Assembly (NCBI GenBank): GCA_905211615.1
Contig: CAJMBB010000014.1
Coordinates: 1 to 21,342 of the forward strand
From: an uncultured Collinsella sp.
Lineage (GTDB): Bacteria; Actinomycetota; Coriobacteriia; Coriobacteriales; Coriobacteriaceae
Length of the DNA stretch: 21,342 bases
Direction of reading: 5' to 3'
Every line of letters begins with the position of its first letter. The stretch's first letter is position 1. The notes beneath the pieces were generated by a model. It was not told where the DNA came from and did not search any database. It saw only the letters and a program-made list of their open reading frames with translations. The position numbers were made by a program, and so were the translations under genes. Below are positions 7,353 through 14,558 of this stretch, one piece after another.

Positions 7353-7565
7353 ATGCAGCAGGGTATCCATCCTGATTATCATGCCGTTGAAGTCCTGTGC
7401 TCATGCGGCAACACCTTCGTCACTCGTTCCACCTACAAGGGCGACCACATGACGGTCGACGTGTGCTCGAAGTGCCACCCCTTCTACACCGGCAAGCAGA
7501 AGATTCTGGACACCGGTGGCCGCGTCGCTCGCTTCGAGAAGCGTTACGGCAAGAAGACCAAGTAG
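7353..7565 (+). CDS. rpmE: 50S ribosomal protein L31
   Basis: This 70-residue protein of the large ribosomal subunit is of the zinc-containing (C+) type: CSCG at 17-20 and CSKCH at 38-42 supply the ligands. The sequence MQQGIHPDY, FYTGKQKILDTGGRVARFEKRYGKK is diagnostic and full length. The start has TAGGAGA upstream. The order tRNA, rpmE, prfA is a typical actinobacterial arrangement. A strong terminator follows, so prfA has its own promoter or depends on readthrough. From memory, the sequence is closest to Bifidobacterium L31. Confidence 0.97.
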   Translation: MQQGIHPDYHAVEVLCSCGNTFVTRSTYKGDHMTVDVCSKCHPFYTGKQKILDTGGRVARFEKRYGKKTK

Positions 7566-7573
7566 CGTATCTG

Positions 7574-7634
7574 ACGCCAGTCCCGCACGGGTTGGGCGCG
7601 CTTCGGCGCACCCGCTCGGGGGACTGGCGTTTTT
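7574..7634 (+). terminator. Strong intrinsic terminator after rpmE
   Basis: An 11-base-pair perfect stem, ACGCCAGTCCC (7574-7584) with GGGACTGGCGT (7620-7630), is followed by a T5 tract. An inner GC-rich hairpin with a TTCG loop (7597-7609) stacks inside it. Confidence 0.9.
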
Positions 7635-7710
7635 GTATCTGTAATGGCGTCGCGACAGCGATGATGACGCGGTGCCGACCGTTGTTACTATCCGGAAGGA
7701 CAAGCCAGAC

Positions 7711-7914
7711 ATGGCAGTCGAGCAGTTCCCCGCGGCACAGACCGCGTTGGAGGAATACCAATCCATCGAACAGCGGATGGCGAGCCCCGAGGTGGTGACG
7801 AACCCCGATAAGATGCGCAAGCTGGGTCGTCGTCATGCCGAACTCGGCGCGATTGTATCCGCGTATCAGTCATACACGGCCGTGCGCGACGACCTTGAGG
7901 CCGCGCGTGTGGTC
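7711..7914 (+). pseudogene. prfA: Peptide chain release factor 1, N-terminal stub
   Basis: The first 67 or so codons match the N-terminus of bacterial RF1 (MAVEQFPAAQTALEEYQSI, then DKMRKLGRRHAELGAIV). RF1 recognises UAA and UAG and is normally about 360 residues, with PxT and GGQ motifs; neither is reached here. ATG 7711 has GGAAGGA about ten bases upstream. After VRDDLEAAR the reading frame enters the antisense strand of rpiB from a different sequence background and stays open by chance to 8427. The remainder of the gene, and the prmC gene usually behind it, are missing. RF1 is essential, so this stub shows a broken assembly or a non-native fragment, not a viable locus. Confidence 0.88.
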
Positions 7915-8343
7915 GATCTCGTTGAGGAGGTTAACGCGACGCTCGTGACGACCGCCCTCAAACTCGGCGTCGAGCCACTCGTCGACAATCATCTTAGCGA
8001 GCTCGGAGCCCACGACGCGGGCGCCAAAGGCGAGCACGTTGGTGTTGTTGTGCATACGGGAGAGCTTGGCGCTGAAGGGCTCGGAGCACACGACAGCGCG
8101 CACGCCCTCTACCTTGTTAGCAGCCAGGCTAATCCCGACGCCGGTGCCGCAGATCAGGATGCCCAGGTCGACGTCGCCGTTGGCAACGGCCTTACCCACC
8201 TTGTAGCCGGCGATGGGGTAGTCAAAGCTCTCGGAGGTGTCGGTGCCAAAGTTCACGACCTCGCAGCCGCGCTCCTTCAGGTGCTCGGAGATGATGTTCT
8301 TGAGCTCGACGGCGGCGTGGTCGTTACCGATACCGATCTTCAT
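7870..8343 (-). CDS. rpiB: Ribose-5-phosphate isomerase B, 3' end replaced
   Basis: This enzyme of the non-oxidative pentose phosphate pathway interconverts ribose 5-phosphate and ribulose 5-phosphate (RpiB/LacAB family). MKIGIGNDHAAVELK opens the protein with the phosphate-site D8-H9. The active-site cysteine is in ILICGTGVGISLAANK, and MHNNTNVLAFGARVVG and EFEGGRHERRVN complete the family pattern. The start at 8343 has AGAGGA seven bases upstream. The genuine sequence ends near position 7920 (NLLNEID). The final 15 or so codons to the stop at 7870 are antisense prfA sequence from the Bifidobacterium-like block. Only a few C-terminal residues are lost, so the fold would be nearly complete. 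Confidence 0.9.
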   Translation of the reverse strand: MKIGIGNDHAAVELKNIISEHLKERGCEVVNFGTDTSESFDYPIAGYKVGKAVANGDVDLGILICGTGVGISLAANKVEGVRAVVCSEPFSAKLSRMHNNTNVLAFGARVVGSELAKMIVDEWLDAEFEGGRHERRVNLLNEIDHTRGLKVVAHGRV

Positions 8344-8374
8344 GGATGGTTCCTCTCTGGTCCGTGCGGCGCAA

Positions 8375-8462
8375 ATGCTAAAGGTGTTTACCGCGTTCGA
8401 CTGCATGATAGCGCGACTCTTGCGTAAACGCTCGGGCGTTTTTTGGTCAAACGCTTTAGCAT
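8375..8462. promoter_or_regulatory. Paired operator-like motifs upstream of rpiB
   Basis: ATGCTAAAGGTGTTTA (8375-8390) and its near inverse CAAACGCTTTAGCAT (8448-8462) face each other about 57 bases apart. AAACGCTTT resembles LacI-family half-symmetric operators with a central CG. A further AAACGC and a small hairpin with T6 (8425-8444) lie between. Paired sites of this kind could bind one regulator in a loop upstream of rpiB. No LacI-type gene is in the window. Confidence 0.3.
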
Positions 8463-8539
8463 GCAACAAGATCGGCTTCTCATGAATAATGCCACCAGTT
8501 TGTGCTTGAGCGCCGTCCGCCGGAACCATGGTTGCGGTT

Positions 8540-8559
8540 TTTGATGCATTGTTATCAAA
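8540..8559. promoter_or_regulatory. TTTGAT/ATCAAA inverted repeat before cyuA
   Basis: Perfect six-base arms around eight bases, 55 bases before the cyuA start. It resembles an FNR-type half-site pair, but the spacing is eight and not four, so FNR is not supported. It may be an operator of another regulator. Confidence 0.25.
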
Positions 8560-8613
8560 TAAAGGAGCTAACTATTTTGAGAGCTCAGCCCGTTATGCAA
8601 GCAGGAGATACCT

Positions 8614-9933
8614 ATGCCTACCGATTCCATCCGTGATGCCGCGTTTTGCAATGTTTTGAACCGCGAGCTTGTCTGCGCGCTCGGCTGTACCGAGCCCATT
8701 GCCGTTGCCTATGCAGCAGCGCTGGCGAGCCAGACGCTCGGTTGCGAGCCCGATCATATGGATGTTGCCTGCTCGGGCAACATCATCAAGAACGTCAAGA
8801 GCGTGACCGTGCCCAACTCGGGCGGTATGCACGGTATTGAGGCCGCGGCCGTGCTGGGTGCCGTGGGCGGCGACGCTAAGAGCGCGCTCGAGGTGCTCGA
8901 GAGCGTTAACGATGAAGACCGCGCTCGCGTGGCCGAGCTCCTCGCCGACGCCGGCTACTGCGATGTGTCGCTTGTCGAAGGTGTGCCCAACCTCTACATC
9001 AAGGTGACTGCGACGGCCGGGGGCCATACCGCGGTCGTCGAGATTACCGATCACCACACTAATGTCACGTGCCATACGCTCGATGATATTCCGGTATGCG
9101 GCAAGTCGGCGGGGGAGTGTGCCGCCTGCGCCGAGCGCGTGGTGGCCGAGCGTGCGGCGGATAAGGCCGATACCCCTATGAGCATTGAGTCCATCATCGA
9201 CTTTATCGAGGACGGTGACATTGAGGACGCCCGCGCTGCCGTTGAGCGTCAGATTGAGCTGAATGGCGCAATCAGTGCCGAGGGCCTTGCGCACGCTTGG
9301 GGCGCCGAGGTTGGTCGTACGCTGCTGGGTGCTCGTGCCGATGACGTCGCCTGCCGTGCCCGTGCCCGTGCGGCCGCCGGGTCCGACGCCCGCATGAACG
9401 GCTGCGCGCTGCCGGTCGCCATTGTGTGCGGCTCGGGCAATCAGGGCATTACCTGCGCATTGCCCGTCATGGAGTATGCCGAGTACCTGCGTTGCGACCA
9501 CGAGCGCCTGGTGCGCGCCGTGATGCTGTCCGATCTTATCGCCGTGCATATCAAGAGCTATATTGGTGCGCTCTCGGCGTTTTGCGGTGCTATTTGCGCC
9601 GCGTGCGGCGCCGGCGCCGCGATTACCTGGCTGTGCGGTGGCACGCGCGAGCAGATTGGCGCGACGGTCTCGAATACGCTCGGTAACGTGGGCGGCATCG
9701 TGTGCGACGGCGCCAAAGCGAGCTGTGCCGCCAAGATCTCGGCTGCCGTTGATGCGGCGATTCTGGGCCATGATATGGCCATGCAGGGTCGCGGCTTCCG
9801 CGCCGGCGAGGGCCTGATCCAAGATACCGTTGAGCAGACAATCGCCAGTATGGGCTACGTAGGCCGCGTGGGCATGAAGGACACCGACGTCGAGATCCTC
9901 AACATCATGATCGGCAAGACTCGAGTCTGCTAG
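8614..9933 (+). CDS. cyuA: L-cysteine desulfidase, CyuA/UPF0597 family
   Basis: This 439-residue [4Fe-4S] enzyme of the serine dehydratase alpha-like family degrades cysteine to pyruvate, ammonia and sulfide in anaerobes. The opening LGCTEPIAVAYA is the family hallmark. SGNIIKNVKSVTVPNSGG, VCGSGNQGITCALPV and the cysteine-rich CGAICAACGAG and WLCGG motifs correspond to the cluster-binding and active-site region. MIGKTRVC closes it. Length is normal. ATG 8614 has AGGAG six bases upstream. The gene is alone on its strand and divergent from rpiB. Its stop shares the four bases CTAG with the stop of the convergent HAD gene. It could supply sulfide that MetY (14559-15842) reuses, though the two are not linked. 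L-serine ammonia-lyase activity is an alternative. Confidence 0.9.
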   Translation: MPTDSIRDAAFCNVLNRELVCALGCTEPIAVAYAAALASQTLGCEPDHMDVACSGNIIKNVKSVTVPNSGGMHGIEAAAVLGAVGGDAKSALEVLESVNDEDRARVAELLADAGYCDVSLVEGVPNLYIKVTATAGGHTAVVEITDHHTNVTCHTLDDIPVCGKSAGECAACAERVVAERAADKADTPMSIESIIDFIEDGDIEDARAAVERQIELNGAISAEGLAHAWGAEVGRTLLGARADDVACRARARAAAGSDARMNGCALPVAIVCGSGNQGITCALPVMEYAEYLRCDHERLVRAVMLSDLIAVHIKSYIGALSAFCGAICAACGAGAAITWLCGGTREQIGATVSNTLGNVGGIVCDGAKASCAAKISAAVDAAILGHDMAMQGRGFRAGEGLIQDTVEQTIASMGYVGRVGMKDTDVEILNIMIGKTRVC

Positions 9934-10688
9934 GACAACTCTCCTGCTACTTGGTGCTCGTAGAAGGCCTCGATTACGGCGTTGAAGTCGCGGGCGAAGT
10001 CTTCCATGGTTCCGCGCCAGGTGGCTCGGCTGGGCTTGCCTTGGCCCACAAAGGCGGTTTGGATGCCGCAATCGGGGGACGGGAAGTCGCGTTTGGGATC
10101 GTTGCCCACCATAAGGACCTCGTGTGGCTCGAGCCCCATCACCTGAAGCTGCTCTAGATAGTAGGTGGCATCGGGCTTGCAGCGGGTGGTGTTTCCCATG
10201 TGCGTCACGAGTTCAAAGGGGGCGTCGGCCAGGTCGCCCCAACCCATGCGGCACTCGATGGCGCCCTGGGGAAAGCTGGGGTTGGTAAAGAGCGCGCAAC
10301 GCAGCCCTGCGTCCTGTACGGCCTGGAGCGCGGCGTGTGCGCCCGGCATGGCGTGGGCGTTAATGACATCGTCGTTCTTGTACGGAAGAACTTCGCGGTC
10401 ATAGTAGGTAAACGCCTCGTAGATGAGGGGATCGGAGAGGCGGATCCCGCATCGGCGCTCGACCTCTTCTTGGTAAAACTCAAGATTGGTGCGGTTGTCC
10501 GTGCCGCTGCGGCGATTGGCGTTGAGGTCGACCAGGATGGTGCCGAGGCGCGCCATCGTGCCACCGCGGCTGCGGTGCCCGATATCCGCGAGCATCGATG
10601 AGACATCCTTAAAATAGCGAAGGATGAACGCGTTGAGGTTGATGCTGAGAAGCGTCTCGTCCATATCGAAAACGACTGCTTTGAGCAC
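9930..10688 (-). CDS. HAD-superfamily hydrolase (phosphatase-like)
   Basis: This is a 252-residue cytoplasmic HAD hydrolase. Motif I is VFDMDETLL, with nucleophile D8 and acid D10. Motif II is the FTNPS threonine (ALFTNPS), motif III the lysine of RCKPDATYY, and motif IV VGNDPKRDF. All four are in order, with a helical cap between motifs I and II. Substrate is not predictable; phosphoglycolate- or nucleotide-phosphatase-like activities are possible. GTG at 10688 was chosen because AAAGGTG lies about five bases before it and it sits directly in front of LKAVVFDMD; the frame stays open to 10859 but that extension lies in the rpsA leader and looks non-coding. It is convergent with cyuA with no terminator between. 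Confidence 0.85.
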   Translation of the reverse strand: MLKAVVFDMDETLLSINLNAFILRYFKDVSSMLADIGHRSRGGTMARLGTILVDLNANRRSGTDNRTNLEFYQEEVERRCGIRLSDPLIYEAFTYYDREVLPYKNDDVINAHAMPGAHAALQAVQDAGLRCALFTNPSFPQGAIECRMGWGDLADAPFELVTHMGNTTRCKPDATYYLEQLQVMGLEPHEVLMVGNDPKRDFPSPDCGIQTAFVGQGKPSRATWRGTMEDFARDFNAVIEAFYEHQVAGELS

Positions 10689-11003
10689 GCGGGCACCTTT
10701 CTCGAAAAATCGATCTAGAATCGTTGGCTCCGGATACTTTACCCCAAAGCCGAATGCCTGGCTGGTTATCGTCAAGTTGCGGAGACGTGTGTTCATAAGA
10801 TTACGAAAAAGTCTCCACACGAGTAAAAAATCGCAGTTCACGCTTGAAATCGAACTCATTTCCCCGTAACCTATACGAACGTGATTGCATAAGCGTCACA
10901 TTAGTATCTGTCGGCTCCCGAGTGTTCCTAAACGTTGTGTGCTTGTCGCACCCTTCTGTAGGTCCTAGCAATCGGGGCCCCGTAGTTCGAAAGGGGTCCA
11001 CCT
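10689..11003 (+). promoter_or_regulatory. rpsA leader with possible ribosome-site hairpin
   Basis: This 315-base gap has no gene. GGCCCC (10976-10981) can pair with the rpsA ribosome site GGGG-T-CC (10993-10999, one bulged T), hiding the Shine-Dalgarno sequence, and the start is the weak codon TTG. In enterobacteria S1 controls its own translation through leader structure; a similar control here is an inference. AT-rich hexamers (TTGAAA 10844, TATACG 10872, TTGCAT 10885, TAGTAT 10902) are present but none has ideal spacing. Confidence 0.35.
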
Positions 11004-12170
11004 TTGAGTGAGATTCAGAACTCGTCCATTTTCTCTCTTGACGATGTCAATGAGGAGGAGATGAACAACCTCATCGACGGTACGATTACCGACTTTGATG
11101 AGGGCGATCTCGTTAACGGCACTGTCGTTAAGATCGAGCATGACGAGGTGCTCGTTGACATCGGATTCAAGTCCGAGGGCGTTATCCCGGTCCGCGAGCT
11201 GTCCATCCGCAAGGACGCTAACCCTGCAGACATCGTTGCACTCGGTGATCCCATCGAGGCTCTGGTTCTCCAGAAGGAGGACAAGGACGGTCGTCTGGTC
11301 CTGTCCAAGAAGCGTGCCGAGTACGAGCGTGCTTGGAACCGCATCGAGGAGAAGTTCAACTCCGGCGAGAACGTCGAGGGCGAGGTTATCGAGGTTGTCA
11401 AGGGCGGCCTGATCCTCGACATCGGCCTGCGTGGCTTCCTGCCCGCTTCCCTCGTCGACCTCCGTCGCGTCAAGGACCTCACCTCCTACATGGGCACCCG
11501 CATCGAGGCCCGCGTCATCGAGATGGACCGCAACCGCAACAACGTCGTCCTCTCCCGTCGCGTCGTGCTCGAGGAGTCCCGTAAGGCCGAGCGCTCCGAG
11601 ATCCTGTCCAAGCTCAAGTCTGGTATGCGTCTCCAGGGCACCGTTTCCTCCATCGTCGACTTCGGCGCCTTCGTCGACCTCGGCGGTATCGACGGCCTCA
11701 TCCACATCTCCGAGCTCTCCTGGAACCACGTCAACCATCCTTCCGAGGTTGTCAAGGTCGGCCAGGAGGTCGAGGTCGAGGTTCTCGACGTCGATCTCAA
11801 CCGCGAGCGCATCTCCCTGGGTCTCAAGCAGACCACCGAGGATCCGTGGCGCGCACTGGTCAAGAAGTACCCCGTCGGCGCTATCGTCGAGGGCACTGTG
11901 ACCAAGCTTGTCCCGTTCGGCGCTTTCGTCGACCTGGGCGAGGGCATCGAGGGCCTGGTGCACATCTCCGAGATGGCCAACAAGCACGTCGACCAGCCTT
12001 CTCAGGTCACCCACGTGGGTGACAAGGTTCAGGTCAAGGTCATGGAGATCGACCTCGACCGTCGTCGTATCTCCCTGTCCATGAAGTCCGCTGCTGAGAC
12101 TCTGGGCGTCGAGATCGAGGTTACCCCGCTGCCTTCCGAGAAGAAGGACGAGGAGACCGACGCCGAGTAA
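11004..12170 (+). CDS. rpsA: 30S ribosomal protein S1
   Basis: This 388-residue protein binds mRNA on the small subunit and helps initiation. Four S1 (OB-fold) domains are clear at about residues 32-100, 118-185, 203-272 and 289-358. The last two carry the classical RNA-binding pattern VDFGAFVDLGG.DGLIHISEL and VPFGAFVDLGEG.EGLVHISEM. The acidic N-terminal segment (FSLDDVNEEEMNNLID) and an acidic tail (EKKDEETDAE) frame them. Four domains are typical of Actinomycetota, where the six-domain proteobacterial form is absent. Codon use is strongly biased to C-ending codons, as expected of a highly expressed gene. The start is TTG 11004 with AAAGGGG seven bases before; no in-frame ATG is nearby. 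A strong terminator follows. Confidence 0.95.
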   Translation: MSEIQNSSIFSLDDVNEEEMNNLIDGTITDFDEGDLVNGTVVKIEHDEVLVDIGFKSEGVIPVRELSIRKDANPADIVALGDPIEALVLQKEDKDGRLVLSKKRAEYERAWNRIEEKFNSGENVEGEVIEVVKGGLILDIGLRGFLPASLVDLRRVKDLTSYMGTRIEARVIEMDRNRNNVVLSRRVVLEESRKAERSEILSKLKSGMRLQGTVSSIVDFGAFVDLGGIDGLIHISELSWNHVNHPSEVVKVGQEVEVEVLDVDLNRERISLGLKQTTEDPWRALVKKYPVGAIVEGTVTKLVPFGAFVDLGEGIEGLVHISEMANKHVDQPSQVTHVGDKVQVKVMEIDLDRRRISLSMKSAAETLGVEIEVTPLPSEKKDEETDAE

Positions 12171-12193
12171 ATCGGTTTGACGATCACTTGTTT

Positions 12194-12228
12194 AAGGGAT
12201 CCGTCCGCAATGGACGGGTCCCTTTTTG
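12194..12228 (+). terminator. Intrinsic terminator of rpsA
   Basis: AAGGGA-T-CCGTCC (12194-12206) pairs with GGACGG-G-TCCCTT (12212-12224) with one T-G pair in the middle and a five-base loop, then a T5 tract. It begins 24 bases after the stop codon. Confidence 0.9.
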
Positions 12229-12299
12229 CATCTGCTTCTGATGCACGCGATGCTGCCCGTGCGCAATGCTGCCCGGGTTGTCTGTTTGCTATTGGGTTG

Positions 12300-12355
12300 T
12301 CGGTGCATGAAAAATGCCGACATCCCGCCTCGGGGAGGAGGCGGGAACGCACCGA
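12300..12355. other. Two-tier hairpin between rpsA and rnpB
   Basis: An outer stem TCGGTGC (12300-12306) with GCACCGA (12349-12355) encloses an inner stem CCCGCCTC (12324-12331) with GAGGCGGG (12338-12345). There is no T tract and no reading frame. It may be part of a small RNA or a processing site. Two copies of ATGCTGCCCG (12250 and 12267) lie just before it. No other gene is seen in 12229-12493. Confidence 0.35.
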
Positions 12356-12493
12356 GTAGACGGAGGGGTGCGGAGCGCGGTCGCGTCTCGACTGACGACG
12401 TTGCCCATCGACAGGACCATTGTAACGCATGGCGGTTCTTGGTTTATCGTGTCGAGCGTTTGCGTTGTGCCATTGCCTGCGGCAACGGTGTGT

Positions 12494-12499
12494 TACACT
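12494..12499 (+). promoter_or_regulatory. Candidate -10 box of rnpB
   Basis: TACACT lies nine bases before the first base of the RNase P RNA. A -35 box is not clear: TTGCCT at 12473-12478 would give a short 15-base spacer. Confidence 0.4.
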
Positions 12500-12507
12500 C
12501 TTGCACT

Positions 12508-12869
12508 GCTGAGTGGGCCAGACGGTCGCGCGATGTGCTGTTTGCAGTACGCGTGAGGAAAGTCCGGGCTCCAGAGGGCGGGATGCCGGCTAACGGCCGG
12601 GCGGAGTGATCCGACGGAAAGCGCCGCAGAAAAGAAGACTCCCACCTGCGCCGCAAGGCGTAAAGGGAAAAGCTGAAACGGTGGTGTAAGAGACCACCAG
12701 CGTCGTGGCAACACGGCGGCTTGGCAAGCCCCATCCGGAGCAAGCGCGAATAGGAACGCTATGGGCCGGCCCGGTCCGCGTTCGGGTAGCGTGCGTGGAG
12801 CTGCATGGTAACGTGCAGACAAGATAAATGACCGTTCACGACAGAACCCGGCTTATAGGCCCACTCAGC
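12508..12869 (+). ncRNA. rnpB: RNase P RNA, bacterial class A
   Basis: This 362-base RNA is the catalytic subunit of RNase P, which trims tRNA 5' leaders. The ends form a perfect 12-base-pair P1 stem, GCTGAGTGGGCC (12508-12519) with GGCCCACTCAGC (12858-12869). The conserved core is unmistakable: GAGGAAAGTCCGGGCTCC (12553-12570) near the 5' side, GGAAAAGCTGAAA in the middle, and GACAAGATAAATGACC and ACAGAACCCGGCTTATAGGCC near the 3' end. The GC-rich peripheral helices fit a GC-rich actinobacterium. It is flanked by its own -10-like box and a large terminator, so it is a single-gene unit. Confidence 0.97.
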
Positions 12870-12884
12870 AACTATGTTGACGCT

Positions 12885-12995
12885 GCGACGGCGTCAGCTG
12901 GCCGATTTGGCGCTCATTCGTCGGTCGTCGCCATAAGGCGTGCTCCCTCCTCTTTCGGGCCAAATCGACTCAGCTGACGCCGTCTCGCTGTTTTT
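12885..12995 (+). terminator. Large two-tier terminator after rnpB
   Basis: GACGGCGTCAGCTG (12887-12900) pairs perfectly over 14 bases with CAGCTGACGCCGTC (12971-12984). GATTTGGC (12904-12911) pairs with GCCAAATC (12959-12966) inside it. A T6 tract follows at 12990-12995. The loop of about 47 bases is unusually big for a terminator. It begins 15 bases past the mature RNase P RNA end. The rest of the gap to 13184 shows no gene; a small TACGGTCTTTGCCGTA hairpin lies at about 13123-13141. Confidence 0.75.
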
Positions 12996-13184
12996 ATCTG
13001 GTCATCGGCAGCCTCATTTCTGTTGCAATCTCGTCTTTCAAGGCACCTTGCTCGCGCTGACGGGTTCTCGCTTTCGTTTACGGAATCATTGACGTTGCCG
13101 TTCTATTTACCGGGATTAACGGTATACGGTCTTTGCCGTATTATTGAGGCTGCTTGTTGCCGCGCTTAGTTTTGTTGAGGGGCT

Positions 13185-13814
13185 TTGTTGGACAGCTATT
13201 TTACTCTGCAATCGAATATTGAGGCTTCGGGCGAGTTTGTGGACCGCAAGAGCCGGTTTATTGCCCAGCTGGTCCATATTGAGTCCGAGGATGAGGCGAA
13301 TGCCTTTATCGAGATGGTTCGCAAGCGTCATTACGACGCTCGACACAATGTTCCCGCGTGGATTTTGGTCGATGGACGCGAGCGCCAGAGCGATGACGGT
13401 GAGCCGAGCCGCACGAGCGGCATGCCGACGCTCGAGGTGTTGCGCGGCGCGGAGCTCAAAAATGTTTGCTGCGTGGTGACGCGCTATTTTGGCGGTACGC
13501 TGCTGGGGCCCGGCGGCTTGGTACGCGCCTATACCGCGGCGACGCAGGCCGCGGCTCAGGAGGTCGGGCAGATCGTTGAGATGACAAGCGTCGTGCCGGT
13601 TGACGTGCATGTGGCCTATCCGCAGTACGAGCAGGTGCTTCGCTTGGCGCAGGATTCGGGTGCCAAGATTTCGGATACCGATTACGCGGACGCCGTGACA
13701 CTTCATTTGGTGTTTAAGGCGGGGGAGCAGGAGCCGTTTTGCGCTAAGATGCGCGAGCTTATGGCGGGGCGTGAGGAGATTGAGGTCGGCGCTCCCGAGT
13801 TTGCCGAGTTCTAA
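13185..13814 (+). CDS. yigZ: YigZ/IMPACT-family protein
   Basis: This 209-residue cytoplasmic protein belongs to the UPF0029/IMPACT family, linked to translation control in eukaryotes; the bacterial role is not established. The N-terminal domain carries the signature KRHYDARHNVPAWILVDG followed by SDDGEPSRTSGMPTLEVL, and VTRYFGGTLLGPGGLVRAYTAAT is the second hallmark. The C-terminal ferredoxin-like domain starts at about residue 140. Length is normal. There is no ATG; two successive TTG codons (13185 and 13188) are possible, and GAGGGG at 13177-13182 fits the second slightly better. It is convergent with the next gene. Confidence 0.88.
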   Translation: MLDSYFTLQSNIEASGEFVDRKSRFIAQLVHIESEDEANAFIEMVRKRHYDARHNVPAWILVDGRERQSDDGEPSRTSGMPTLEVLRGAELKNVCCVVTRYFGGTLLGPGGLVRAYTAATQAAAQEVGQIVEMTSVVPVDVHVAYPQYEQVLRLAQDSGAKISDTDYADAVTLHLVFKAGEQEPFCAKMRELMAGREEIEVGAPEFAEF

Positions 13815-13818
13815 CGGC

Positions 13819-13863
13819 GACGGCCGGCGTGCTTTTGGATTGATTCCAAGCGCGCCGGCTGTC
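13819..13863. terminator. Hairpin between convergent yigZ and C_GCAxxG gene
   Basis: GCCGGCG (13823-13829) pairs with CGCCGGC (13853-13859), flanked by GAC/GTC and with GCTT/AAGC inside. T tracts are short on both strands, so it is probably a modest bidirectional terminator. Confidence 0.5.
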
Positions 13864-13881
13864 GATTTATGTTGCCGCCGT

Positions 13882-14328
13882 TTACTCGGCGAGCTGCTTT
13901 AGCACATCGCAGGCGATCTCGACGGCATCGTCGATACAGCCGGGGCAGCTGCGGAGCGGACCCTTGTCCGATCCGATGCCCTTGAGCGTGCCGCAGACGG
14001 TCGTCGTGTTCTTCTCGCCAAAACGCTTGGCGATTTCGCGCGACAGCTTGTAGGTCTGGCCCTTGGTCTTGGGGTTTTCCATGCCGTCGCTCATCACAAA
14101 GCCCATGATGGCCACGGCGCCCGAGATGGCGCCGCAAGTTTCGGTCATGCCGCCCATGCCGGCGCCAAAGCCCTCGGTGAGGGTAAAGGCGGTCTGGGGG
14201 TCGAGCCCGACGGCAGGTGCGAGCGTGCAGGCAACGGCCTGGGCGCAGTTAAAGCCACGGGCGTGGTATTCGGCAGCTTGAGCCTGACAGGCGGTGATGT
14301 CGAGCTGGGTTGTATCGATTTGCTTCAT
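13882..14328 (-). CDS. C_GCAxxG_C_C family redox protein
   Basis: This 148-residue protein belongs to the C_GCAxxG_C_C family, found mostly in anaerobes and thought to bind a metal or act in redox reactions; no member function is firmly set. It has FNCAQAVACTLAP, then the GFGAGMGGM..TCGAISGAVAIMG signature and two late cysteines in TVCGTL and SCPGCIDDAV, as the family name requires. Start 14328 has AAGGAG six bases upstream; the frame stays open to 14436 without a second good start. It is divergent from metY. Some relatives are annotated as split-soret cytochrome-like proteins, but no haem motif CxxCH is present. Confidence 0.87.
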   Translation of the reverse strand: MKQIDTTQLDITACQAQAAEYHARGFNCAQAVACTLAPAVGLDPQTAFTLTEGFGAGMGGMTETCGAISGAVAIMGFVMSDGMENPKTKGQTYKLSREIAKRFGEKNTTTVCGTLKGIGSDKGPLRSCPGCIDDAVEIACDVLKQLAE

Positions 14329-14558
14329 CGTTGTCTCCTTGGTCACGGTGTACCCGCCTATGGTACCTGTGACGGGGCATGTAATCATCGAGAGCTTCAT
14401 GTATGCCTCATTTTTATCTATCGAGCAAATGCCCAAGGTTTGGGATAAATACCCCTGATCAATTTGTCCATTAACCTACCTTTGGGATGGGTTGAGAGGG
14501 GTGCAGGGTAGCGGTATCGTGAACCGAATAAAACGTAACCCAGGCAAGGGAGCTAGAT

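Noticed and set aside
7711..8427. A 238-codon fusion of RF1 N-terminus with a novel domain
   Set aside because: The second part is exactly the antisense strand of rpiB, so the fusion is a product of the join.
8540..8559. FNR box upstream of cyuA
   Set aside because: TTGAT and ATCAA are present but eight bases apart; FNR sites need four.
8593..10071. 492-codon open frame opposite cyuA
   Set aside because: Antisense shadow of a gene with strong family motifs; His/Ala/Gly-rich composition typical of such shadows.
10965..12014. 349-codon open frame opposite rpsA
   Set aside because: Leu/Asp-rich mirror of the S1 repeats; no own start signals.
14437..14558. SAM riboswitch upstream of metY
   Set aside because: Short inverted repeats are present but none of the conserved cores of the SAM riboswitch classes I know can be found.
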